Shown here: one piece after another, positions 1 to 5,228 of the stretch
Layout: each line of letters begins with the position of its first letter
Numbering within the stretch: the first letter of the stretch is position 1
Assembly: GCA_021160205.1 (NCBI GenBank)
Contig: JAGHCZ010000083.1
Coordinates: 1-6,943, forward strand
Direction: 5' to 3'
Origin: Nitrososphaerota archaeon
Lineage (GTDB): Archaea; Thermoproteota; Nitrososphaeria_A; Caldarchaeales; Wolframiiraptoraceae
DNA: 6,943 nucleotides
Notes under the pieces: model-generated
Databases searched by the model: none
The model's input: the letters and a program-made list of their open reading frames with translations, nothing else
Told to the model about the DNA's origin: nothing
Translations under genes and position numbers: made by a program

Positions 1-252
1 ATATATTTCAGGAAAACCTCGTCTGTTTTTCTCGCGCAGGGGCTGATGCCGGTTATGTTCCTGACGTAAAATACCTTTTCTATATTCGAGGAAGCGGATT
101 ATCGCGTCGAAAGCGATGTAGGTTCTCGCGTGGCCCAGGTGCGCTACGTCTTGAACCGTTGGTCCGCAGACGTAAATTTTGACCAGATCGGGCTGAAGGG
201 GCTCGAAAATTTCGAGTTTTCTTACAAGGGTGTTAAATACTTTAATTGGCAT
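1..252 (-). CDS. cysS: Cysteinyl-tRNA synthetase, N-terminal part, with probable frameshift (runs off left edge)
   Basis: Class I cysteinyl-tRNA synthetase charges tRNA-Cys with cysteine in the cytoplasm. Read on the minus strand from the ATG at 252, it begins [16 protein letters not shown] and continues with [19 protein letters not shown] at residues 27-45. These match the family start: the zinc-ligand Cys (C29) and the HIGH signature as HLGH (38-41). The frame stays family-like to RFLEYR (residues 53-58) and then turns into unrelated sequence. Skipping one base in the A-run (76-79) restores [13 protein letters not shown], where the family has a G-Y-K-x-x-Y-V-x-N-x-T-D stretch. The expected acidic T-D-x-D-D motif is not clear even then. 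The gene is therefore either frameshifted and decaying, or carries a sequencing or assembly error. A TATA-like box about 27 bp upstream suggests a leaderless transcript. Family assignment is secure; integrity is not, because the rest lies outside the window. Confidence 0.8.
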   Translation of the reverse strand, partial: MPIKVFNTLVRKLEIFEPLQPDLVKIYVCGPTVQDVAHLGHARTYIAFDAIIRFLEYRKGILRQEHNRHQPLREKNRRGFPEIY

Positions 253-277
253 TCGGCGATTCCCGCGGCATATTCGG

Positions 278-285
278 ATATAAAC
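278..285 (-). promoter_or_regulatory. TATA box for cysS (leaderless)
   Basis: On the minus strand this reads GTTTATAT. Its centre lies about 29 bp upstream of the cysS ATG at 252, which puts transcription start at or next to the start codon. No Shine-Dalgarno sequence precedes that ATG, which agrees with a leaderless mRNA. Confidence 0.45.
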
Positions 286-308
286 CCTACCCCAACGTGA
301 GCGAAAAA

Positions 309-316
309 TTTATAAA
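309..316 (+). promoter_or_regulatory. BRE/TATA promoter of tfb
   Basis: TTTATAAA preceded by the purine-rich GCGAAAAA (301-308) is a good archaeal BRE-TATA pair. It predicts transcription start near 338-341. Its end overlaps the ATG at 316, which argues against that ATG as the tfb start. A second, weaker box, TATAAAAA (345-352), lies downstream; it would put the start near 375, compatible with translation from the ATG at 409. Confidence 0.55.
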
Positions 317-408
317 TGAATTTCCTCATGCAGGAGGCGGGAGGTATAAAAAGTTTAGGGGGAAGAAACGTGTCATCTACAAGAAAAACCAAAATTTGGA
401 AGGCAGGT

Positions 409-1302
409 ATGATTTGTCCGGAATGCGGCAACGAAGTACTAGTTTACGACCCGAGAAGCGGGGAAATTAGCTGTCCAAGCTGCGGTTATGTTGTTCAAGA
501 AAGAGGAGTTGATAGGGGCCCCGAGTGGAGAAATCTAGATGAGGAGGAGGATAGGAGCAGGGCTGGGGCGCCGCTTTCCATAATGTATAGAGATCACGGT
601 CTCTCAACTATAATTGATAGAATTGACGAAGATGCAACGGGTAGAAGGCTCCCCAAGGAAACTAGAGAAAAGCTGCTGAGATTGAAGAAGCTCGATGCAA
701 CTTCTCAGGTAAGCGCTTCCGAAGCTCGAAATCTCCAACAAGCAGTGAATATTCTCCAGATTTATGTGGATAAGCTTCATCTAAGCCAGGCAATAGCTGA
801 ACGCGCCATGTTCATTTACAGAAAGGCGTTAAAAGCTGGGCTCGTCCGGGGAAGATCCATCAGATCTATAATGGCTGCGGCGGTTTATGCGGCTTGCAGG
901 TTAATGGGTGCGCCGAGAGATTTAAGGGAGTTGGAGAAAGCGTATCCGATAGTTAAGAGGAAGACGATAGCGCAAGGCTATAGGCTTCTCTTGAAGCATT
1001 TGAACCTAAAGGTGCCGGTAGCAGATCCAGCGATTTACCTCAATAAGATAGCGTCAAAGGTAGGGCTTGATCAGGAAACGGTTCAAGAAGCTTTAAGGAT
1101 CTTACAGAAAGCGCATGACAAGGGCGCGACCATCGGAAAAGACCCCGTCGGAATGGCAGCAGCCGCATTGTATATGGCCTGTCAAGAAAGGGTTCAGCCG
1201 ATAACTCAAAAAGATATTGCGCGGGCTGCGGGCGTAACCGAGGTTACAGTGCGAAATAGGTTTAAGGGTTTGAAGGAAGTTCTCGAGGAGCAGCCCGCGT
1301 GA
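409..1302 (+). CDS. tfb: Transcription initiation factor B (TFB, TFIIB homologue)
   Basis: TFB bridges TBP-TATA and RNA polymerase, recognises the BRE, and sets the start site. Counting from the ATG at 409 (298 aa, usual for the family), the zinc ribbon has C3-x2-C6 and C22-x2-C25. The B-reader region follows, with GPEWR (37-41), RSRAGAP (49-55) and the linker HGLSTIID (63-70). Two cyclin-fold repeats span roughly 100-180 and 193-290. The second ends in the BRE-reading helix-turn-helix, TQKDIARAAGVTEVTVRNRF (266-285), close to the family consensus. All core parts are present, so this should be a working general factor. The start is uncertain: a GTG at 370 would add 13 residues, and the frame is open back to an ATG at 316, but that ATG lies in the TATA box. 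The ATG at 409 leaves only two residues before the first zinc ligand. The gene has its own promoter and converges with the aIF1 gene. Confidence 0.93.
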   Translation: MICPECGNEVLVYDPRSGEISCPSCGYVVQERGVDRGPEWRNLDEEEDRSRAGAPLSIMYRDHGLSTIIDRIDEDATGRRLPKETREKLLRLKKLDATSQVSASEARNLQQAVNILQIYVDKLHLSQAIAERAMFIYRKALKAGLVRGRSIRSIMAAAVYAACRLMGAPRDLRELEKAYPIVKRKTIAQGYRLLLKHLNLKVPVADPAIYLNKIASKVGLDQETVQEALRILQKAHDKGATIGKDPVGMAAAALYMACQERVQPITQKDIARAAGVTEVTVRNRFKGLKEVLEEQPA

Positions 1303-1314
1303 GAGTCTCCACGC
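1297..1314. terminator. Possible short hairpin between convergent tfb and aIF1 genes
   Basis: GCGTG (1297-1301) and CACGC (1310-1314) form a 5-bp GC-rich inverted repeat with an 8-base loop. It overlaps the tfb stop codon and fills the 13-bp gap to the aIF1 stop. Only a TTT follows on the plus strand, so it is weak as a terminator; a stronger T-tract for tfb (TTTTCTTCT at 1333-1341) lies inside the aIF1 gene. Confidence 0.2.
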
Positions 1315-1315
1315 T

Positions 1316-1624
1316 TTAGAGGATTTCGATGTTTTCTTCTAAGAGGCCCATCGATAATAAAATTTCTTTGACTTTTTGTCTATGATCTCCTTGTAAAATA
1401 ATTACGCTGTTTTTAACGGTTCCTCCGGATGCGCAAGCCGCTTTTAGCTTCTTCGCTATCTTGTGTAGATCTTCTTTGCCGTTGTCGAGTCCTTCGATAA
1501 TAGTTACGGGCTTACCCCATTTCCTCGTTTCCAATTTGATCTTTATTCGCTGTTGCTCGCGGCTTATAGTGCCGCAAACGCAGATTGACTTCGGCAGGCC
1601 GCAAACTGGGCAGATCTCCTCCAT
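1316..1624 (-). CDS. Archaeal translation initiation factor aIF1 (SUI1 family)
   Basis: aIF1 binds the 30S subunit near the P site and enforces correct start-codon choice. The 102-aa protein starts MEEICPVCGLPKSICVCG, a small zinc-binding knuckle (C5, C8, C15, C17) seen at the N-terminus of many archaeal SUI1 proteins. The SUI1 fold follows: EQQRIKIKLETRKWGKPVTI, the helix region LHKIAKKLKAACASGGTVK, then VIILQGDHRQKV and a final LGLLEENIEIL-like end (here MGLLEENIEIL). The CASGGTVKN and LQGDHR motifs are diagnostic. I chose the ATG at 1624 because GGAGGT (1632-1637) sits 7 bases upstream of it. A GTG at 1627 directly before is also open but leaves a spacing of only 4. The TATA at 1661-1669 implies a 5' leader of about 14 nt. 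It converges with tfb and diverges from the M20 gene. Confidence 0.93.
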   Translation of the reverse strand: MEEICPVCGLPKSICVCGTISREQQRIKIKLETRKWGKPVTIIEGLDNGKEDLHKIAKKLKAACASGGTVKNSVIILQGDHRQKVKEILLSMGLLEENIEIL

Positions 1625-1631
1625 CACCTAC

Positions 1632-1637
1632 CTCCTT
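1632..1637 (-). promoter_or_regulatory. Shine-Dalgarno sequence of the aIF1 gene
   Basis: On the minus strand AAAGGAGGTAGGTGATG places GGAGGT 7 bases before the ATG at 1624. This decides for that ATG over the GTG at 1627. It is one of only two strong Shine-Dalgarno sequences in the window. Confidence 0.6.
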
Positions 1638-1660
1638 TCATTTTTTCTGATGCATGAGGG

Positions 1661-1669
1661 TTATATAAA
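1661..1669 (-). promoter_or_regulatory. TATA box of the aIF1 gene
   Basis: The minus strand reads TTTATATAA here, a near-perfect archaeal TATA box, preceded on that strand by AATCAAG. Start of transcription is predicted near 1638, just upstream of the Shine-Dalgarno sequence. Confidence 0.55.
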
Positions 1670-1682
1670 CTTGATTCTCTTT

Positions 1683-1698
1683 ACTTTTCTGCAAAAGT
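1683..1698. repeat. Palindrome in the aIF1 / M20 divergent promoter region
   Basis: ACTTTT-CTGC-AAAAGT is a perfect 6-bp inverted repeat with a 4-base centre. It lies between the TATA box of aIF1 (1661-1669) and those proposed for the M20 gene (1717-1741). Its position and symmetry would suit a dimeric regulator, but AT-rich promoter DNA also gives such repeats by chance. Confidence 0.35.
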
Positions 1699-1732
1699 GA
1701 ACTTGGTTTTTGAGAGAAAATATCAAAATACC

Positions 1733-1741
1733 TTAAATATA
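1733..1741 (+). promoter_or_regulatory. TATA box of the M20 deacylase gene
   Basis: TTAAATATA, preceded by AAAATACC, would place transcription start near 1764, about 7 nt before the ATG at 1771. An alternative box, AAAATATC (1717-1724), would start near 1748. Either puts the upstream ATG at 1741 outside or at the very edge of the transcript. Confidence 0.4.
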
Positions 1742-1770
1742 TGAAGGAGGCTGAGCGCGGATATTCTGAA

Positions 1771-2931
1771 ATGAGTAACCTAAAGGTAGACGAGCGATTC
1801 ATAACTTCTCTCGCGTCCAGGCTGGTTAAGATAAATTCCGAGAATCCTCCTGGAAGAGAGGGCGAAATCGCCAGCTTCGTGGCTGAGAGGCTTTCAGACC
1901 TAGGCCTGAGGTCTTGGATCGATAGGTTTAGAGATCGAGCGAACGCCGTTGGAGTTTACGAAGGAGGAAACGGGTTTAGCCTCATGCTTATAACCCATCT
2001 GGACACGGTTCCCGCGGGAGATAAAGAAAACTGGAATTTCCCTCCATTTGGAGGAATAGTCAAAGATGGAAAATTATATGGAAGAGGCGCCGCCGACGCG
2101 AAGGGCCCACTCGCATCCATGCTTGGAGCCTTAAAGCTCTTAGCAGATTCGGGTTGGAAAGTAAATGGCAAAATAATCTTTGCAGCGGTCGCGGACGAGG
2201 AGGTGAATTCTGAGGGGGTGAAAAGGCTTATTGCGAAAGGAGTTAAAGCGGATTCGGCTATAGTCGGAGAGCCGACGAGCTTAAACGTCTGCGTGGCGCA
2301 TAAGGGGAGGCTGCTATTTTCTGTAGAATTTCTCGGAAAAGCGGCTCATGCCAGCTCCCCGCGCTTAGGAATAAACGCGATATATCCCGCATCCGAGTTC
2401 GCGCTAGAGGTCGCGAAGATTTCGGGCGAAGCATTCGAAAAACATCCGTTGTTGGGGTCTTCTACAGCCGCGCCTACCATCGTCCGAGGAGGAATTAAGG
2501 ATAACATGATACCTGAGCACGTCGAAATTTGGATCGATAGGAGAGTTCTTCCAAACGAGAAACTCGAATCGATTATCGGCTATTACAGAAACGTAGCCGA
2601 GAAGGTTGCAGCTAGACATGGGGCAAAAGCAGATCTCAGAATCAAGAAATGGGTGCCGTCTTCCGAAGTAGACCCAAGTTCTAAAATCGTCACAGCCGCC
2701 ATCGATGCGGCCTCAAAGATTTTGGGCATCCAAGCAAAGCCTGTCGGATTTCAAGCTACCTGTGATATGAGCTTTCTCGTAAACGAGGCCGAAATTCCTT
2801 CGATAGTGTTCGGGCCGGGAAGTCTTGATCAAGCTCATACGGTTGACGAGTGGGTTGAGGTCGACCAATTATTTGCAGCGGCCAAGATTTATGCCGCCGT
2901 GGCCCTCTCTCTTCTCGGATCGAAGAACTAG
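1771..2931 (+). CDS. M20 family metallodeacylase, ArgE/DapE type
   Basis: Cytoplasmic di-zinc enzyme that hydrolyses an amide bond. The ArgE/DapE branch includes acetylornithine deacetylase, succinyl-diaminopimelate desuccinylase and LysK-type LysW-lysine/ornithine hydrolases; the exact substrate cannot be read from sequence. From the ATG at 1771 (386 aa, normal length) the site residues are complete. They are H76 and D78 in ITHLDTVP, bridging D109 in GRGAADAKG, the base-ligand pair E143-E144 in VADEE, E167 in VGEPTS, and H356 in DQAHTVDE. H193 in KAAHASSP belongs to the dimerisation lid domain (about 178-290), which reaches into the neighbour's active site in this family. The frame is open to an ATG at 1741, but the proposed TATA box ends there, so 1771 is preferred. 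The gene has no biosynthetic partners here: it diverges from the aIF1 gene and its stop overlaps that of the acyltransferase. Confidence 0.9.
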   Translation: MSNLKVDERFITSLASRLVKINSENPPGREGEIASFVAERLSDLGLRSWIDRFRDRANAVGVYEGGNGFSLMLITHLDTVPAGDKENWNFPPFGGIVKDGKLYGRGAADAKGPLASMLGALKLLADSGWKVNGKIIFAAVADEEVNSEGVKRLIAKGVKADSAIVGEPTSLNVCVAHKGRLLFSVEFLGKAAHASSPRLGINAIYPASEFALEVAKISGEAFEKHPLLGSSTAAPTIVRGGIKDNMIPEHVEIWIDRRVLPNEKLESIIGYYRNVAEKVAARHGAKADLRIKKWVPSSEVDPSSKIVTAAIDAASKILGIQAKPVGFQATCDMSFLVNEAEIPSIVFGPGSLDQAHTVDEWVEVDQLFAAAKIYAAVALSLLGSKN

Positions 2932-3620
2932 CTTTCCTCGTGGGCTTTCTTCTTTTTCTCGTAATCCTCTCTGCTCATTTTAAGCCTTGCAGGCGCTCCT
3001 ACAACCACTTGGTTAGCTGGGACGTCTTTGGTAACGATAGCGCCCGCGGCGATCACAGCGCCTTCACCCACCTCGATGCCCGCGATCAAGATCGCGCCTG
3101 CTCCAATGACGGCTCCCTTCCGGATTCTCACCCCTAAAAGTCTCCCGCTAACTGGATACGGGTCGTTCGTGACGATCGCTCTTGGCCCTATGAATACGCC
3201 GTCTTCTACTATCGTTAAATGAGGCAGGTACACCCCTGACTGTATGTTCACGCTCGCTCCGATCATTACGCTGCCGTCGAGCTGGGTGAAGCTCCCTATC
3301 TTGCTGTTCGCGGCTATTTTCGAGCCTTCTCTCACCATGACGCCGTGGCCCATTTCGACGTTGTCCCCGACTTCAACTTCCTCGTAGATTATCGACTGGC
3401 TTCTAATGATGCATTTCGATCCTATTCTCGCTCCAGAGCTTAGGTCATCAAGTTCCTCAAGTTTTCTCGGAAGCTTCCGAAGCTTCTCCCTCTTAGGGTA
3501 TCCTATGCAAACGAGCTGATCGATTATCGTTCCATCACCTATGATGCTCTTTCCCAGAATGATCGATGGCCTCAGAACTGCGCCGCGGACGACCGCTTTC
3601 TCGGATACAAATCCGCACAT
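2928..3620 (-). CDS. Left-handed beta-helix (hexapeptide repeat) acyltransferase, WbbJ/LpxA-like
   Basis: The 230-aa protein is built almost wholly of hexapeptide repeats of the [I/V/L]-G-x-x-x-x kind, so it should form a trimeric left-handed beta-helix acyltransferase using acetyl-CoA or another acyl-CoA. Repeats start near residue 9 (VSEKAVVRGAVL) and run in three blocks: about 9-40, 65-150 and 165-205. They are broken by a charged insert, YPKREKLRKLPRKLEELDD (41-59), and a loop, VTNDPYPVSGRLL (150-162). The GHG at 91-93 supplies a candidate catalytic histidine (H92). The end, VTKDVPANQVVVGAPARL (196-213), is typical of sugar O- or N-acetyltransferases. A charged tail with KKKK follows. The substrate is unknown; a nucleotide-sugar or surface-glycan role is likely, but no glycan genes adjoin it. 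The ATG at 3620 lies 29 bp from the centre of the shared AT box, consistent with leaderless expression. Confidence 0.88.
   Translation of the reverse strand: MCGFVSEKAVVRGAVLRPSIILGKSIIGDGTIIDQLVCIGYPKREKLRKLPRKLEELDDLSSGARIGSKCIIRSQSIIYEEVEVGDNVEMGHGVMVREGSKIAANSKIGSFTQLDGSVMIGASVNIQSGVYLPHLTIVEDGVFIGPRAIVTNDPYPVSGRLLGVRIRKGAVIGAGAILIAGIEVGEGAVIAAGAIVTKDVPANQVVVGAPARLKMSREDYEKKKKAHEES
2946..2960 (+). terminator. T-rich tract, possible terminator of the M20 gene
   Basis: TTTCTTCTTTTTCTC begins 14 bases after the M20 stop. Archaeal polymerase commonly terminates on U-rich stretches without a hairpin. The same bases encode the lysine-rich tail of the opposing acyltransferase. Confidence 0.35.
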
Positions 3621-3642
3621 CGCACTCTAACACCTAAACGGC

Positions 3643-3655
3643 AATACTTATTTTT
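3643..3655. promoter_or_regulatory. Shared AT-rich box between divergent acyltransferase and glycerate kinase genes
   Basis: AATACTTATTTTT is the only AT-rich block in the 57-bp gap. It is centred on 3649, exactly 29 bp from both start codons (ATG at 3620 on minus, GTG at 3678 on plus). Read either way it makes a plausible though imperfect TATA box (AAAAATAAGTATT on minus), and both transcripts would start at or next to the start codon. Confidence 0.45.
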
Positions 3656-3677
3656 GCCCGATTGATTATGCGATAAT

Positions 3678-5051
3678 GTGGGCTCTGCCTCTCTGATAAA
3701 GAATTTCGACGAACTAATGCACGCGAGACGCGGGAAGCTGGCCGCGCTGAGGAGGTCTTCTTTGAGGGCGGTTGAGCTCGGGATCAGAAGTGTCATGCCC
3801 GAAAGCTTCATGAGAAAACTTCGGATACGTGGCCAAATACTGAAACTGGGTAGTTTGAGAGTTGATCTCAAGAATTTTGAGGAGATCCTGGTTCTCGGCG
3901 CCGGAAAAGCCGTGATGGGCATGGCGAGCTATCTTGAGAAAAAGTTCTTCGATAAAATATCCCGAGGGTTCATAGTAGTCCCCGAGGGAATTCACGAATC
4001 GCATGGCCTTAGAAAAATAGAGGTCGCTCCCTCGACTCATCCCATTCCAAGCGAACTAGGATTAAACGCAGCGGAGAAAATGATCGAATATTCTGAAAGC
4101 GTGACCGAAAAAACTTTGGTGATCTTCCTGCTCTCAGGAGGCGCCTCCGCGCTCTTGCCCCTGCCAGCTCCTCAGATAACCCTAGAAGATAAGATCAATG
4201 CGACCAAGCTTCTTCTCGAGAGCGGCGCGACCATCGATGAGGTGAATGCCGTTAGAAAACATCTTTCCAGAATTAAGGGCGGCTGGCTCGGCAAGAAGCT
4301 TTCAAAGGCTAGGGTCATCTCCTTAATATTATCCGATGTCGTAGGCGATAAAATTGAGACAATAGGGTCGGGGCCAACAGCCCCAGATCCGACGACTTTC
4401 GAGGATGCCTATGCGGTTTTGATGAAGTATGGGATATGGGAGAAAATGCCCGAATCTGTCAGGAGGAGAATTTCTCTCGGATTAGAAGGCTCGATAGAGG
4501 AGACTCCTAAGCCCGGGGACCCCGCATTCAGAAAGATAACTAACATCGTAATAGCGAGTATAGGGGATTCATGTAGAGCTGCAGCCAAATATCTCCGAGC
4601 GAGAAAATTCAGATGCGTCATTTTAAGCAGGTTCATGGAGGGGGAGGCATCTCAGATAGGTATATTCTTGGCCGGGGTCTTAAGAGAGCTTTTGGAAAAA
4701 AGCGGCAAATACGCGGTGATCTGCGGCGGGGAATCGACCGTAACCATACGCGGAAGCGGAATAGGCGGTAGAAATCAAGAGCTTGCGCTTGCGGCTTCGA
4801 TAAAGATGAAGGACCTAAAGAATTGCTGCTTGGTTAGCGTTGGATCCGATGGAATAGACGGTGTATCCGACGCCGCGGGCGCGATAGTAGACCCCGAAAC
4901 GTATAGCGACGCCGCTCGAATGGGCTTGAATCCAGCTGAGTTTCTCCGGGAGAACGATTCAGGAACTTTCTTCAAGAAGGTCGGGGGAGCTGTCTATACG
5001 GGGCTTACCGGGACGAACGTGGGCGATCTGATCGTTTTGGCGAAGGGTTAG
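3678..5051 (+). CDS. Glycerate 2-kinase, MOFRL family
   Basis: ATP-dependent glycerate kinase of the archaeal/bacterial GckA class, which in archaea makes 2-phosphoglycerate for the lower glycolytic pathway, often after non-phosphorylative sugar or serine/glyoxylate breakdown. The 457-aa length is normal. The N-terminal DUF4147 domain shows LVLGAGKAVMGMA (71-83, with the lysine after GAG), THPIP (120-124), LLSGGASALLPLP (151-163), NAVRKHLSRIKGG (190-202), SDVVGD (219-224) and GSGPTAPDPTTF (230-241). The C-terminal MOFRL domain shows CGGESTV (349-355), GIGGRNQELAL (361-371), GSDGIDGVSDAAGA (389-402) and TGTNVGDL (444-451). All are intact. The start is a GTG at 3678; its distance from the shared AT box suggests leaderless translation. 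An internal ATG at 3717 would cut 13 residues. It ends in TAG just upstream of the next gene's promoter. Confidence 0.92.
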   Translation: MGSASLIKNFDELMHARRGKLAALRRSSLRAVELGIRSVMPESFMRKLRIRGQILKLGSLRVDLKNFEEILVLGAGKAVMGMASYLEKKFFDKISRGFIVVPEGIHESHGLRKIEVAPSTHPIPSELGLNAAEKMIEYSESVTEKTLVIFLLSGGASALLPLPAPQITLEDKINATKLLLESGATIDEVNAVRKHLSRIKGGWLGKKLSKARVISLILSDVVGDKIETIGSGPTAPDPTTFEDAYAVLMKYGIWEKMPESVRRRISLGLEGSIEETPKPGDPAFRKITNIVIASIGDSCRAAAKYLRARKFRCVILSRFMEGEASQIGIFLAGVLRELLEKSGKYAVICGGESTVTIRGSGIGGRNQELALAASIKMKDLKNCCLVSVGSDGIDGVSDAAGAIVDPETYSDAARMGLNPAEFLRENDSGTFFKKVGGAVYTGLTGTNVGDLIVLAKG

Positions 5052-5063
5052 AGCTTAGAATAG

Positions 5064-5072
5064 CTTAAATTT
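5064..5072 (+). promoter_or_regulatory. TATA box upstream of the 38-aa gene and priS
   Basis: CTTAAATTT, preceded by GAATAG, predicts transcription start near 5095. That gives a leader of about 14 nt containing the Shine-Dalgarno sequence. It is the best promoter candidate for the small membrane protein plus priS. Confidence 0.45.
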
Positions 5073-5098
5073 TAGGCTTCTGAACTGATCAAGAGGTA

Positions 5099-5103
5099 GG
5101 GAG
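5099..5103 (+). promoter_or_regulatory. Shine-Dalgarno sequence of the 38-aa gene
   Basis: GGGAG, directly after GAGGTA, lies 5 bases before the ATG at 5109. It supports translation of this short reading frame. Confidence 0.5.
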
Positions 5104-5108
5104 AATCG

Positions 5109-5225
5109 ATGACCCTTGAGGCTTTAATCGATACGATTTACGGAAACTTGTTCTGGTTCGCCCTCGCCATCCTGGCAGCGATAATACTTTACACTTTATA
5201 CACGTCCCTAGAGAAGGGTTCGTGA
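5109..5225 (+). CDS. Small single-pass membrane protein (38 aa), unknown function, upstream of priS
   Basis: I do not recognise this protein. ATG to TGA gives 38 residues: MTLEALIDTIYGN, then one hydrophobic helix of about 18 residues (LFWFALAILAAIILYTLY, 14-31), then the short tail TSLEKGS. The N-terminus is acidic and the tail carries one lysine, so the C-terminus may face the cytoplasm, but charge bias is slight. Support for it being real: a TATA box at the right distance, a Shine-Dalgarno sequence 5 bases upstream, a clean hydrophobic segment, and a stop just 3 bases before the priS ATG, which suggests translational coupling. priS itself has no good Shine-Dalgarno sequence. The protein could be a small subunit of a membrane complex, or the frame could act mainly as a leader for primase translation. 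Length falls below common gene-calling limits, so it is probably unannotated in relatives. Confidence 0.6.
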   Translation: MTLEALIDTIYGNLFWFALAILAAIILYTLYTSLEKGS

Positions 5226-5228
5226 AAG

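Noticed and set aside
316..408. Possible 31-residue N-terminal extension of TFB from the ATG at 316
   Set aside because: That ATG overlaps the best TATA box, so it should not be on the transcript, and family members usually start close to the first zinc-binding cysteine.
1741..1770. Upstream ATG of the M20 deacylase (10 extra residues) with an AAGGAGG just after it
   Set aside because: The ATG abuts the proposed TATA box and has no ribosome binding site. The AAGGAGG is 21 bases from the ATG at 1771, too far to serve it.
2940..3222. Open frames on the plus strand opposite the acyltransferase
   Set aside because: They are antisense shadows of a repetitive beta-helix gene. They have no family resemblance, no promoter and no ribosome binding site.
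3572..4040. Minus-strand frames of 108-116 codons overlapping the acyltransferase start and the glycerate kinase gene
   Set aside because: They run antisense to well-conserved kinase codons and across the divergent promoter, and the proteins resemble nothing I recognise.
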